Of a DNA stretch of 64,000 nt, positions 36,836-48,215 are shown piece after piece; positions within the stretch are counted from its first letter, which is position 1, and each line of letters starts with the position of its first letter. Made by a program: the position numbers and the translations under genes. This DNA is from Isoetes taiwanensis (taxonomy: Eukaryota; Streptophyta; Lycopodiopsida; Isoetales; Isoetaceae). The stretch lies in the NCBI GenBank assembly GCA_021234155.1, contig JAJEKV010000049.1, positions 10,392,292-10,456,291 on the forward strand, in the 5' to 3' direction. A model generated the notes under the pieces. The model was not told where the DNA came from and searched no databases. It saw nothing but the letters and a program-made list of their open reading frames with translations.

Positions 36836-36929
36836 GCGGGCTTTTCAACTGGCCATTCACCATCGTAACATCATAACGAGTTTTAGATATTACACGCCTT
36901 TTAGCACGAGTTGCATCTAGCGAAGAATG

Positions 36930-37400
36930 AACATCATAATAATTGTTCTCTAAAAGTCGCTGAGATCATAAGCACAAAATACTCAAAGCTACATACCTTC
37001 ATACATTCAGGCTGAGTCTGATCATTGATTCTACCGTAACTTCTTTTGCAAAATCTGATGAATGTTTAAGCTTTAAAAACCCTGCAGGCAGACAGAGTTA
37101 ATGCAAGTTTTGTCCCTTGAAACATAAAATCAAAATAGCGTGCAACTGCTCTTTTGAAACGGTATTAAGGCTCTGGACATCTGATAGTTATGTAGTTTTG
37201 AAAAAAAGCACAAAACATTGAAAGCTGCATTGCATAGCTTCTTACATTCAGGTTGAGTCTGATGATTGATTGTACCATAACATCTTTGAAAATCTGATAA
37301 ATTTTTAAGCTAATGAGTCTGGGATTTGAACCAGGGAAATCAACTCTTACCTCCTAGAGAGTACTCCTTTCTATGGTCTGTATTAGCTTCCAGAAATTCA
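36930..37400 (-). repeat. Duplicated 0.45 kb segment with exon-like end, copy 1
   Basis: It matches 38,575-39,045 in direct orientation with scattered differences. On the minus strand the end near 37,400 reads FTDDEFLEANTDHRKEYSLG before a GT donor, so part of an unidentified gene is included. Confidence 0.75.
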
Positions 37401-37842
37401 TCATCTGTGAATCGTGCTTCAAATTTGGAGCTTGTCAAATCTTGGCCTCAAACACCCTTAGTTTCATTTCTTCAGATTGACCTACGCTCACCTGCACAAA
37501 ATCAAGTCGATGCACACCTCCATAGAGCCAATTCACTGCCGTCAACCCGGATCTGTGCGACTCCACAAAACTCATCGACTCAAGAAGGAATGAAACTGGC
37601 CAAAGAATCCTTCCATCTAATTATCTCCTTTATGAAAACATTTCCGAGGAAGGGAATATAGGCTAAAATTCATCATATCATACAAAAATGAAACGAACTA
37701 CACATAAAATGCCCCCACATGGTATTATATTATGCCGACTAATTTTGATCCAACATGTAATATAGAAATGATATCAAATTCGTGGCATCCATGCAGTGAA
37801 AGAGTAACTACACCTCACATCCAACGAAATCACAGAGGAAAA
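37401..37842. other. Exon-like debris, not identified
   Basis: On the minus strand, 37,500-37,570 has an open stretch ending in GTGCAG/GTGAGC. No family match was found. Confidence 0.3.
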
Positions 37843-37985
37843 AAAAAAAAGCCTTCCGAATTTTTGGAGCATCGTGAATTTTTTCAGCGTCCTAAAATCT
37901 TTAAAATCTTAGCAAATCAACCTTAAAATAAAATCAAAAAAGTTTTTGGCCAAACCGGAAAAACCCAAATTAAAAGGGTTGATTA
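37843..37985 (+). repeat. GTTTTTGGCCAAACCGG repeat, copy 1
   Basis: Shares TTTTTGGAGCATCGTGAATT and AAAAAGTTTTTGG-CAAAC-GGAAA with 39,060-39,208, and more loosely with 48,566-48,777 and 55,043-55,243, where it runs into a (GATT)n tail. It may be the 3' end of a non-LTR element or Helitron-internal sequence. Confidence 0.6.
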
Positions 37986-37999
37986 CAAAAGAAACATTA

Positions 38000-38029
38000 G
38001 CCCTGGAATGGGCAATACACGTTTACTAG
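38000..38029 (+). mobile_element. Helitron 3' terminus, degenerate hairpin
   Basis: ATTAGCCCTGGAATGGGCAA, then TACACGTTTA and CTAG followed by T. The stem is reduced to GCCC/GGGC but the spacer and CTAG/T are the family's. Confidence 0.6.
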
Positions 38030-38030
38030 T

Positions 38031-38570
38031 ATTTACTACAAATCCTTTGTTGAAATGTGTATGGATCATGTTCCATGGTGGTTCATGCAACTGCATGGAC
38101 CAAAGGGTATAAGATAAATGAGATACTTGGCTTGCTTGTGGCATAACAGTCAATCTATCTCACATAAAAAAGCGCACAATAAATATTCAAAGATCATCCA
38201 AATTGTCTCCGAAGGTCTCTAATTCTTAAACCATGCTCTTCTAGTCCTTGCATCACCAACCTGCATTGAAAGGTTTATCGTGTCTGCAATGGTAAAGCAT
38301 ATCCTGATGAAAAGTAATGTTGTTGCTCTACTTTAACACAAATGCAAAGCATCATGATAACGGAATCCACATATAACTTCTACGAAAAGTCACCAACTTA
38401 CATCAGGTTTCCTCAGTGGAGCATCTTTGAATTCTTGAGATACATCTCTAAATTCTTGACATAATTGCTCTGGAGAGTAACCTCTTCTGAAAAAAGTCTA
38501 TTGAGACTTACCTCCTGCTGAGATTCCTGAGATTGTAGTACTTGATATACTGAAAATTAGTTTATTCAAA
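38031..38570. other. No gene seen
   Basis: No supported exon or repeat boundary. Confidence 0.45.
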
Positions 38571-38574
38571 CATC

Positions 38575-39045
38575 ATAATAATTGTTCTCTAAAAGTAGTT
38601 GAGACCATAAGCACAAAATATTCAAAGCTGCATACCTTCATACATTTAGGCAGAGTCTGATCATTGATTCTACCGTAACTTCTTTGCAAAATCTGATGAA
38701 ATTTTAAGCGTCAAAAACGTCCTGCAGGCATAGTTAATAAAAGTTTTGTCCCTTGAAACATAAAATCAAAATAGCGTAACCGCTTTTTGAAATGGTATTA
38801 AGGCTTTGGACATCTGATAGTATGTAGTTTTGAAGAAAAGCACAAAACATTAAAAGCTGCATTGCATAGCTTCTTACATTCAGGTTGAGTCTAATGATTG
38901 ATTGTACCATAATATCTTTGAAAATCTGATAAATTTTTAAGCTATTGAGTCTGGAATTTGAAGCAGGAAAACCAATTCTTACCTCATAGAGAGTACTCCT
39001 TTCTATGGTCTGTAATAGCTTCCAGAAATTCATCATCTGTGACAT
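38575..39045 (-). repeat. Duplicated 0.45 kb segment, copy 2
   Basis: Counterpart of 36,930-37,400, about 1.64 kb away. The exon-like end here has a shorter open part and is followed directly by the GTTTTTGGTCAAAC repeat. Confidence 0.75.
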
Positions 39046-39059
39046 CCAACGAAATCATA

Positions 39060-39208
39060 GAGGAAAAAAAAAGCCTTCCCGATTTTTGGAGCATCGTGAA
39101 TTTTTTCAAATATCCCAAAATCTTTAAAATCCTAGCAAATTAACCTTAAAATATAATTAAAAAAGTTTTTGGTCAAACTGGAAAAACCCAAATTAAAAGG
39201 GTTGTACA
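39060..39208 (+). repeat. GTTTTTGGTCAAACTGG repeat, copy 2
   Basis: Close relative of 37,843-37,985. It is followed by TACAAAAGAAAATAATGTAT and ATTCTTACCAATATCAAT, as seen upstream of the Helitron ends at 16.4 and 19.4 kb, but the terminal hairpin is missing here. Confidence 0.6.
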
Positions 39209-39251
39209 AAAGAAAATAATGTATATTCTTACCAATATCAATATCTAGCAT

Positions 39252-39365
39252 AATCACAGGGGGTCTTTTTTGTGTTTTTGTACGATATTCACAAAGGTTT
39301 TCCTATGATTTTATTGCCGTATTCATCCGTTAAATATTGAACAAGATTTCTAGAGTGCCGCTTAT
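39252..39365 (+). repeat. Sequence shared with 41,752-41,865; possible Helitron 5' region
   Basis: GGGGGTCTTTTTTGTGTTTT, TTTTCCTATGATTTT, GTATTCAT and ATTTCTAGAGTG are shared. Both copies are followed by CCCTA-rich leader-like DNA. A Helitron 5' end is only an inference. Confidence 0.4.
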
Positions 39366-41263
39366 ATCTTGGCCATTCATTCATTTTTTGAGAAGCAAAG
39401 ATCGTTATGGTCACGATTAAAGTTATAATGTTTTTTTATTAGGTTTTTTAAGAAGAGCTCGAATTGGGCATGCACGATCGAACCCTTGTATTTAGGGTTT
39501 CGTGCTTTTTCCTTTGTCGCCTTGTGCTCTTCAAGAATCGTGGATGCGTGTTAAGTTAGGGTACACTTCTACCGTTTGCCAAAACTTGGATTTTTCTCAC
39601 CTGATGTAGATAAGGGCCCCAATATCTTGTTCTCTGCTGCCTCCGTGAGCTCGCAAAACAAGTTTCTCCCAAGTTTCTAAGGGTTTTTTCCATGGAAGGC
39701 GCTCCTCAAAAATCCTTCCAACTCACTCAAACCAATTTAGCAATTTCGAACCCGTGTATTCCAAAGGAGCCTTCAACTTAGGGTTCCGGTTTGTCATCTC
39801 TGCTTAATGGCAACAGGCAACACCAAAGCAAGTGGCGAGAATGGCGTTAAAAAACGCCTCGACCGGGTCTTTACCGAGAAACCCTTTGTATCCGTTTAGG
39901 CATCCCGTGCAAGTCGTTTTGTATTTTAATCCAGAAACCTTTAGGTCTAGCATCCATTTCGTTTTTCAAATCTCTTCTTCCCTACTCAGATCAGTAACAT
40001 AATGCTAGATATTATAAAACACACAGCAGAAACAATGTGTATAATATATTCTTATTGTCGTGCAAACATCACACCTACAATTGCCACAAACAAGCTGATC
40101 GTTTATGCCATGAGAAAACAAGCATGTCCTGATATGCTTAGTTGCAGATTTGGTTATTTAGGCTTCAAAAAGCCCCAGGCTGCGTAATTTCGCATGTCAA
40201 TATACTTGTTGGTGACAGGCTCAGTCAATAAAAACAGGGGGCAAAAGGCCTTTCGAATCTGTTTGCATTTTGGCACAAAAAGCGGCATTATTGAGGATTA
40301 GTTTTTCCAAATAATGATCAAATCTATATAATCGTAAGATATAGGTTTTTATGTGTATATGGGGATTGGCTCAAGCAGCAACAGAAGAAGGCAGCAGAAT
40401 TATTCTTATATGAGGCCACCAATATAACCAACACCTTGGCCTCCTGTTTCTTCATGCTATGGCAATCCTCATGAGGCATACCATGCTCTTCCATCTCCTT
40501 AACAACCTGGCCCTCAAGTTTAAAGGCTGAGATCAAATCTCAGCCGTTGGTTGCAAGAGTGTTACCCACCAGTAACACACTAAAAATGGCTTTAATTTTG
40601 TTGGTACCATCTGATTTAAATTTGCATGTAGCAGCAGAGGCAGGCAAAGACTCCAAGTACGCATATCCGTGTTTCTACGCCGCCAAGAAAATTGTGTAGC
40701 ACAAACTTTGGTAACAAATTTGAAGCACCAAAACGGGGATGATGCAAGGTTCGATGCAAGCTTCAGGTGCAAGGCTCAGGTTGAGACCATCTTTGCCATA
40801 GGCCAGTGGATTTTGTGGATAATGTGTAATAGTCATAATACAGCCGCTAGAATTTCTATGGATCCAAGAAATAATGCAGGAAAGTGAGAAGGCAGAAATT
40901 AAGACATGATTTGGGAGTGCATGCTCAAAAGAATCACAACTATGGACGCTGGAACATATGCTTAGGATCAAACTTGTGGTATTTCTTCATGGTTAAACAC
41001 TTGCCAATGTTTTCCTCCTTAAACATTTTGTTACATTGTAGCTCATATTTCATATTGATGTTGCATAAATTGGGTTTCGAAGTTCCATGCAATGACTTCA
41101 TTTCTATAATTTATACATTCATGATTTGTTCAACTACGACATCAAAGATTCTTAGGCCATCAAAGTTTAACTATGTTTTCTTCTTTCAGACCAATGTTGT
41201 TTTATATTGTTATGTTTTCTTCTCTTATGGCCTGGGCCCAAAAATTTTTTCTTATATATATAT
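39366..41263. other. No gene identified
   Basis: 39,440-39,970 is leader-like (AGGGTTTCG, AGGGTTCCGG) with two short ATG frames starting MEGAPQKSF and MATGNTKASGENG. The latter resembles the start of a small protein but stops soon. 40,000-41,260 shows only short frames. Confidence 0.35.
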
Positions 41264-41719
41264 AACAACCACCACATAAATACCATTAACATTAATGAGC
41301 ACAAACCATTACATTTAAGATGTTAAAATTAAAATCCCCTTAGACCCCTTTGGTTTGGGTGCATATTCACACCTGGGGGTCAATGTAGGGCAAAATGAGA
41401 GCCCTTAAATTATATTATACACGTATCAAATTCACACCTTATAGTACATTAACTGAAATCTTATAGTATTTTGCACACCTAAGTATACAGTATACAAAAA
41501 TTCATACAAGGATACCCCACAAACGAGGAACGCTATCTACGGTCCACATCAAGGAATATAAGGCATATATGCCCATCCGAAGGCTCTCGTTGCCCGGAGT
41601 GACCCCCCGTGTGAATATGCACCCAAACCAAAGGGGGTCTAAGGGGGATTTTAATTTTAACATCTTAAATGTAATGGTTTGTGCTCATTAATGTTAATGG
41701 TATTTATGTGGTGGTTGTT
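41264..41719. mobile_element. Foldback element with about 119 bp inverted arms, copy 1
   Basis: The left arm 41,264-41,382 and right arm 41,600-41,719 are near-perfect reverse complements. Each contains CCCCTTTGGTTTGGGTGCAT (or its complement) and a TTAACATTAATG stretch. The centre is about 217 bp and is shared with the copy at 44.2 kb. There is no coding capacity. It looks like a MITE, but the class is unassigned. Confidence 0.9.
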
Positions 41720-41751
41720 TATGTGGTGGTGGTGTGAATATGTAGCATTAT

Positions 41752-41865
41752 AACAAGGGGTTGTTTTTGTAATTTTGTACGCTTTTTGGCATGGTTTTCC
41801 TATGATTTTTGTGCTGTATTCATTGGCCCATACTAAATAGTATTTCTAGAGTGTGCCTTTTTCAG
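41752..41865 (+). repeat. Sequence shared with 39,252-39,365
   Basis: See 39,252. If it marks a Helitron 5' region, the element could run from here to the 3' end at 44,699 (about 2.95 kb). Confidence 0.4.
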
Positions 41866-42239
41866 AGCGTTGATCTGATTAGCTTCAACAATCTAACGGT
41901 TGTTATTGTGACCATTGCATTCATATGGATCAAACCCTAAAAATTTTGTTCTCTGCACTATTGTCTTCTCGATTCGTGTCGCTGGCGGAGTGAATATTTG
42001 GTGGTGGTGGTGTCGATTAGTGGTGTTCTTCATACTAGATATGGTACGAGGTTTTGTTATTGCTAGAGAGATTAGATCAAACGTGGAATATGGCGAAAAA
42101 TGTATTTGGTTCATTCCCCATCCTTTTCCTCATCCTTTTAAGCATCAAATCCTCGCTATAATTTTCGTTCTCCGGTTTAATGCTAGATATCGTTGTCTAT
42201 TGTCAATCGATCGCTTTTGGGCCTTCTCGAATTAATATG

Positions 42240-42500
42240 TAGCACTTTTCCTCACATCGATTTTGTGCTTCAAACCAAAAAACCAAGATCAGAACCCTAG
42301 AAGAGGTCAAGCGATGGAGCGCCTGTTCTTGCCGGTATTGGTTGATCAAGCTTCTGCCGATTCTCGTTCACGGACTTCTCGAGATTTGCCCTTTGCGTTA
42401 AAGGCGACCTTGCGGGGAATATTAAGGGCCTCGGATTTGATGGTGAAACTACAACTTGAATTTGCATGTGTTCCGGGATGAAACCGGTGAGTATGCCTTT
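42240..42500 (+). pseudogene. Isolated first-exon-like sequence, unknown source
   Basis: GAACCCTAGAAGAGG leader, ATG at 42,314, then a 56-codon open frame (MERLFLPVLVDQASADSRSR onward) ending in a stop just before a GTGAGTATG donor-like site. It looks like the promoter-proximal end of a host gene captured by the surrounding element. No homologous protein is known to me. Confidence 0.3.
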
Positions 42501-42819
42501 TGCTCCATACCCTGTTCTCAATTCCGTTCTTTTTTGCTTGCAAATCATCCCTGCTTTGCCCGGCAAAAGAGGCCCCGTTGGTTTTATGCCTCTAGGAAAC
42601 CAAATATACAGAGTGTGAAGATTTAGTTTGTAGCTTGGATGCCTTGAAGCCATTTATGAGCACGCAGGCAAAGATGGCTTGAATTTGAGCATGAGTAGCA
42701 TGGATTGAGAGGCTCGTGTTGAGATGCGGATATGTTATACAATTTTTGGTCATGGTCGCTCTCATTCTCGTCACCCGGAAGCATTTGCGAGAAGATGCTT
42801 GTTTTAAATGGGATATGAC

Positions 42820-43490
42820 TTGATCACGCACAATTTTTATACAGAGGCCATCTTCATTATGACATCATGGCCATCTCATTCCCTGTTTGAAGGCATTTCT
42901 AGATGCTATTTTAAATGGGATAAGACTTGATCTCGCACAATATTTATACTGACTACATCTTCATTACCACAATCTTTTTTTGATTTGTTTGACATAATAA
43001 TGCTCCTTCTTTAAGTTGTTTGAAGAATAATGCTCCTTCTTTAAGTTGTTTGAATTGTGCGTGCAATCTTGAAATGAGAAGCAAGGAAACTATTTCGGGC
43101 AAAATATGGCCAAGCAAAAGGTCGCCTTCATTACCATTTTGAGTCGACAAAATGCTCTCATAGATGCAGATATGGTATGCAATTTAGGTCATGGCCGCCT
43201 CATTCCCGGCCCGAAGCATTTGCAATCTTTGTTTTTAAATGGGATAAGACTTGATCTGCACAATTTCTATACAGAGTACATCTTCATTATGACGTCATGG
43301 CCATCTCATTCCTGGCCTGGAAGCATTTCCAGATGCTATTTTAAATGGGACAAGACTTGATCTACACAATTTTTATACAGTACATCTTCATTATCACAAT
43401 CTTTTTTTTATTTGTTTGACGTAATAATGCTCCTTTTTAAGTTGTTTGAAGAATAATGCTCCTTATTAAGTTGTTTGAATTTCAACGCGA
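42820..43490. repeat. Diverged tandem repeats
   Basis: Three blocks of AAATGGGATAAGACTTGATC, ACAATTTTTATACAG and CATCTTCATTATGAC recur from 42,805. TAATGCTCCTTCTTTAAGTT-GTTTGAA occurs in doublets at 43,005 and 43,425. Confidence 0.8.
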
Positions 43491-44175
43491 GACGTTGATA
43501 GAATAATGCTCGAGAGCAAGGGAGGTCGCATATAATCTAGAAATCTTGTTTTGTGGTCTCACACAATTATGCCCTAATAATTCAGCCTTGAGGCTTGGGC
43601 CTCGCTTCTATGTCCTATTCACCCCATTGCATTGGTGTGCACCTTTGAAACACAGAAATCTAGACTCTTGCACCATCTCAACAAGTAAAAGAATCTGTTT
43701 TGCATGCTTCCTGCATATACGAAGCTGTGTCACGGATAATCTTTATTAAAATGGTGGTTCTTTCCTTCTACTTTTCTTGTCTTAGTCATTTCTCTTGTGC
43801 ATTTCTAGAATGTAGTTAAAAGCTTTTATAATTGCATGTACCGTTTCAGTAGATGCTCTTCTCATTTTTACTGATGGTGTATAAATTCCATAGAAGTGTG
43901 AAACAGTTAGTGGCATGCTGAAGCCTCATGTCAGGTGATACATGTCCTTTAGAATAAAATGTGCTTTTTCGATTCAAGATTATATCTTCAAACTACAATA
44001 CGATGGTTCCAAATCTCAATTCTTGTTGCTTCACATATTAATTTATCTTTCTATGGTTATATTATGACATATTGTATCTGAGGCTATGATACACCATCCA
44101 TCATTAGAGTATTAGGTAATGTCTATATCTACACCCCTACACCATCCTTAAGGCCCCGAAGGGGCCGAAAATTTT
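43491..44175. other. No gene seen
   Basis: Only short frames. Perfect palindrome GGCCCCGAAGGGGCC at 44,154-44,168 just outside the foldback element. Confidence 0.5.
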
Positions 44176-44650
44176 TTTAGTTAACATAAACCATTAACAC
44201 ACAACTACCATTAACATTATTAACATAAACCATTGCATTTAACACATTTAAATTAAAATCCCTTAAACCCCTTTGGTTTGGGTGCATATTCACACGGGGT
44301 TACGTTAGGGCAAATGAGAGCCCTAAAAATTTACAATACATGTACAAAATTAACACCATTAAGTACATTATCTCAAACCTTATAGTATTTTGCAAACCTT
44401 AATATACAGTATACAAAAACTCGTACATGCATACCCCACAAACGAGGATCGCTATGTACGGTCCAGATGTTGGAATAAAGGGCAAATATGCCCATCCGAC
44501 AGCTCTCGTTGCCCGGAGTAACCCCCCGTGTGAATATGCACCCAAACCAAAGGGGGTTTAAGGGGGATTTTAATTTAAATGTGTTAAATGCAATGGTTTA
44601 TGTTAATAATGTTAATGGTAGTTGTGTGTTAATGGTTTATGTTAACTAAA
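44176..44650. mobile_element. Foldback element with about 130 bp inverted arms, copy 2
   Basis: Arms 44,176-44,303 and 44,518-44,650 are reverse complements (TTTAGTTAACATAAACCATT outward, GGTTTGGGTGCATATTCACA inward). The centre is homologous to that of 41,264-41,719. The outermost 30-40 bp differ between the copies yet still pair within each. Confidence 0.9.
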
Positions 44651-44669
44651 AACACATACCAGGACATTA

Positions 44670-44699
44670 GCCCGGTAACGTCGAGCACACGTTTACTGG
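44670..44699 (+). mobile_element. Helitron 3' terminus, degenerate (CTGG/T)
   Basis: ATTAGCCCGGTAACGTCGAG, then CACACGTTTACTGGT. Substitutions weaken the stem and change CTAG to CTGG. It is followed by ATTTACTA as after 38,029. Confidence 0.6.
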
Positions 44700-44873
44700 T
44701 ATTTACTAAAAAAAATCGTAACGTCTTACAACTAAAGTAGTAATATTTGTCACACGCTACAAATGGGACTTGTAACACATTACAATTTCTAACGTTTGTC
44801 ACATGCTACAGATTTAATTTGTAAACCATTACACAATTTAATGTTTGCCAGATATTACAAACAGGTTTATACA

Positions 44874-45927
44874 CAGGTGGCTGTGCTTTGCTGGCAGATT
44901 CTTCACAGATGCCCTCGGATGAATGTGCTTGTCCACCAGGGAAAAAATTAAGGAACTTTTATATCCAAAGTGGTGAAATAGACTTGGCTAAAGTATGCCA
45001 AAAGTTGAAGCGAAAGCTTCTATCGTTAAGCTAAACTTTTCAAATTTTGCGACCTGTACTTTCTTACTTTTGGCTAAACTTTTATTAAAAAATAAAAAAA
45101 TCTTCTATTGTTTGACTATTTTGCACTAATTCAAGACCTAAATATTAACTGAGCATAGTAGAAACAAAGGTTATAGAGTAATTTGCTAAAGTACGCCAAA
45201 CTTTGACCTAAAAGCTTCTAAGTTTTGGCTAAACTTTCCAATTTTTGGCACTTATACTTTCTTGCGATTAGCTAAAGTTGGACGAAATGGAGGTGGGACG
45301 TGAAATAGACTTGGCTAATATTTTCTTTTTTTTGCCCCAAAAAGGGACATAGTTTAGCCGTTTTTTTTCCAATCAAGGCCAAAATTTCGCCATTTGGCTA
45401 AGTTTAGCCACTAATTTTTACCCTGTTGTCCACAGATTTGATCCTCGAGTGTCAGCACTCTGCCCGCTGTGCAAGCAAAGGGATGACACCATTGAGATTG
45501 TTTCTTTTTATGTGATCATCTCTAGCCTGTTTGGTCTTGGCTGCTTTCTCTTTTTCATGTGACATTGACATGTCAGGAAGTGCTTCTGGCTATCTATCCG
45601 GATAATTGGAATCAGGATGGTTGATGTGGTCCATCTGGAAGCGCAGAAGATTGTGTATCTTTCAGGGTTTGGATATTCCTCCTGCAGTAGTCCTCCAGGA
45701 CGCACAAGCTAGAATCGCTAAGGCCTACCATTGTTCTTCGCTTGCTCCTGCCAAGTGACAGTTGATATTTGAGTCCTATTTGAGTGTGTTGTCTTATGCA
45801 TAGGCTGGTGGTTCTATTCAGTAGATCATGATTATCCTCTGAAATTTTATTCCCGCCTCTGCATTTGTATCTGGCTTTTGGCTTGGTGTTTCAATAAAGT
45901 TTGTCGTTCTTCAAAAAAAAAAAAAAG
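44874..45927 (+). mobile_element. 5'-truncated L1-type LINE with 12 bp target duplication
   Basis: Flanked by perfect CAGGTTTATACA (44,862-44,873 and 45,928-45,939). It ends in CAATAAAG, GTTCTTC and a run of A. The coding remnant is the reverse-transcriptase zinc-binding domain: LHRCPRMNVLVHQ on the left and RFDPRVSALCPLCKQRDDTI on the right, separated by the hAT-like insertion. The C-P-L-C start of the zf-RVT motif is kept. Stops follow. Without the inner element it is about 560 bp. Confidence 0.9.
44937..45425. mobile_element. Non-autonomous hAT-like transposon nested in the LINE
   Basis: It is 489 bp with inverted ends CAGGGAAAAAATTAAGG and (reverse complement of the right end) CAGGGTAAAAATTAGTGG. 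It is flanked by a perfect 8 bp target duplication TTGTCCAC (44,929-44,936 and 45,426-45,433). CAGGG ends and 8 bp duplications are the hAT pattern. Internal sequence is rich in GCTAAA/TTTAGC and has no transposase. Confidence 0.92.
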
Positions 45928-45939
45928 CAGGTTTATACA

Positions 45940-46185
45940 AATCTTAGTAACAGGTTACAAGTATACAAGGTGTGCCACACAGTATAAAATACAATATTTT
46001 CTATCACGTGTGACAAATCTAAGACTGCTTTGTAAATCAATATGCATGGGCACTCAATTCTACACGATGATTGTCTTAAAAAGTGGAAGATGATACGATT
46101 CAAAGCATAGTCATACTACCAATAAAATAAAATTGTTAAACTTTTCTCACTAGAAAAAGAGATTGCCATGGAAGTGAAAGTTGGG
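45940..46185. other. Flank shared with the terpene synthase fragments
   Basis: From about 46,050 on (ACTCAATTCTACACGATGAT) the sequence matches the DNA upstream of the fragments at 36.6, 49.2 and 55.8 kb. Confidence 0.6.
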
Positions 46186-46189
46186 ATGA

Positions 46190-46436
46190 AGATTGCAAAG
46201 TGGGCCTTTTTAACAAGGATATTCATTCGTATTTCTCTAATTGTATCTGCAATCATATCCATTTCTTGATTGCTTACGGCAGATGAATATGCTATCCATG
46301 GTGTGGACGGCGTATCAAAGACTCGCTCCCTAGTTTGCTTTGTAGATGTGCCCAAGAGAACCATGCCAAATGGGATGTGTTAAGACTTTATATCATGGAA
46401 GTGCAAGTAAATGACAAATTTTAGAAATTCACCACC
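46190..46436 (+). pseudogene. Terpene synthase fragment (MTPSL), decayed
   Basis: Same as 36,590-36,835, with its own substitutions (TCATTCGTATTTCTCTAATT, GGCAGATGAATATGC, GATGTGCCCAAGAGAACC). It ends where a Ty1/copia integrase fragment begins. Confidence 0.75.
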
Positions 46437-46655
46437 ATTGTCACTGTAGATACTTTTATTTGCAATTCCACCATGGACACCATGTGCAAAATGTGGCATA
46501 CTTTACAAAAAGAATGATCTCAATGCCTTTATATGTATGCAACGTAATACTTCTTAAGAAAATAGGTGAAACAATAATGTGAGTGACCATCAATGGTCAA
46601 CAGAAAATATATGGCACCACCTAGTGACCGTGCAGAAAATATATGGCACCAAGAA
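46437..46655 (-). mobile_element. Ty1/copia integrase core fragment
   Basis: On the minus strand: GAIYFLLTIDGHSHY and TYFLKKYYV, a frameshifted middle, then YSDNGGEFLKF. Copia integrases have YFLTFIDDYSR and SDNGGEF at these positions. A short duplication (GAAAATATATGGCACCA) lies at its 5' side. No other copia domain is visible. Confidence 0.75.
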
Positions 46656-46763
46656 ACATCATGCGTAAAATGAATTCTGGTAATGGCAACCGCGAGAAAA
46701 GCGGATAATCGTTGCCTTTGCGATTACTTCCTAGTCCATTCTTGTCCAATAAACTTCTTTCAC

Positions 46764-47741
46764 ACTTGTGTCTTTGATCGCCATCTTGGGTTAGAGATTT
46801 TTACTTTAAGAGGTTATCTGGCCCCATCTTTCCATCAATGGATACATAAATTAAAATTGAATGCGGGGTTTCAAATGTAACAATCTGAAGGGGCAGAATA
46901 TTGAGTCTGGGTTTTTAGATCACCCTGCACCTCTACTAAATGGATTGCCATGGATGCTCACCCCAAAAAAATCCTTAACGCGTATCAAGGAGACAATATC
47001 AATTTGTCAATGAGCTCTGTTGAAGGAATTACTGATGCTTTATTGATGTCCTCTGCCAGACAAATCATAAAGGAATTTTATCCGCTAGGAAAAACATGTG
47101 AGTTGAGGAAGTGCGAAAAAATGCCTCATCCCACTCTATTTTAATTCTTGAAGACACCACCGTTGTTGTTGCTAGCGTGAAATAAAAGCCGAAGTTAGCA
47201 AAAATGACATGCGATATCTGATCCGGGGGAACAAATCCACTTACCAAATGCCATATTGTCATCAAGCATCCATTTTCCCATAAAAAGGCGAAAGAAGCGA
47301 GAAAATGACATGTAGATATATCTGATCTGCGAGAGGAACAAATCCACTTACCGATACCATATTGTCGTCAAGCATCCATTTTCCCGCAATAAAATTCAAT
47401 ACAAAGTCGATTAGTATAGCTAGTTGGGAAAATTATAACTACCATAAGGCATCTCAACTACTGTGCTTTTATGAAGCTCCGGGAAAAAGAGTAGTTAGAG
47501 CACATCAAGACCAAGTTTAGGCACCCAATGATACGAAAATGTGACCAAACACGGGATTTATATCTATAATGGTCAAGTTATGATGTATCAAAGAAAAGAC
47601 ACAAAGTAACCATATGAAACATATATCTTTGTAGAAACTTAAAACTTGTCAAAGATCCAATGTGCAACCAAATAAGATGTCCATACCATTGTAGAATGTC
47701 TGATGTAGGTCTTTCCCTTGGAGTTCTTCTTACTTTCATCT
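46764..47741. other. Unit 1 start: unidentified exon-like DNA
   Basis: On the plus strand, 46,925-47,150 is open in parts (MDAHPKKILNAYQGDNINL...) but changes frame between units. On the minus strand, two tandem copies of an approximately 120 bp block (with GGATGCTTGATGACAATATG and the GT donor GTAAGTGGATTTG) lie at 47,170-47,390. Not recognised. Confidence 0.4.
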
Positions 47742-48215
47742 TCAGATGTATGTCAATCTATTTTCCCAAAATCCATGAGATGTGATCCATTTTATGGAGA
47801 GAAGACTTGAATATGTATGGAATCTCCTCACAACACTTAACTCTGCAAATATATGATCATATTGCTTGTAATTAGTTCTGACATCAAATGAGCTACTCGA
47901 ACCTCTTGGCTTCAAAAATACTTGGAGAATGAATGCTAGATATGGTGTAAACCCCTTAAAATAACGAAAGGCAATTCCTAAAGCATATAAAGCCAATGTG
48001 ACAATCAAACCATCAAATCGGGAAGGAAAAACCAAGGGAGAAACTCTGAGGCCAAGATCCTTGTCCAATAAGTGTTTGTATGCAATGGCACATGTGCCGA
48101 AAAAATTAGAGAAACAACAATGAAAAACTTTTTCAAGTGAGAACACTGCAGTAAAGCAAAGGATTAAGCTGCATATGACCGAAAAATTTAAATTGGGCAG
48201 ATTCAGAGAAAGCAA
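47742..48215 (-). pseudogene. Unidentified hydrophobic reading frame, unit 1 copy
   Basis: An open frame of about 150 codons with several hydrophobic stretches. Its core, AYKHLLDKDLGLRVSPLVFP then SRFDGLIVTLALYALGIAF, is identical in units 2 and 3. A TTACTGCAG acceptor precedes the core, so it may be an exon of a membrane protein. Past LGIAF, unit 1 reads on (GFTPYLAFILQVFLKPRG) whereas units 2 and 3 change frame and stop. I do not recognise the family. Most likely it is another gene fragment in the unit. Confidence 0.4.

Noticed and set aside
47742-48215. Calling the hydrophobic frame a known transporter or flippase
   Set aside because: No diagnostic motif; the resemblance was only hydrophobicity.
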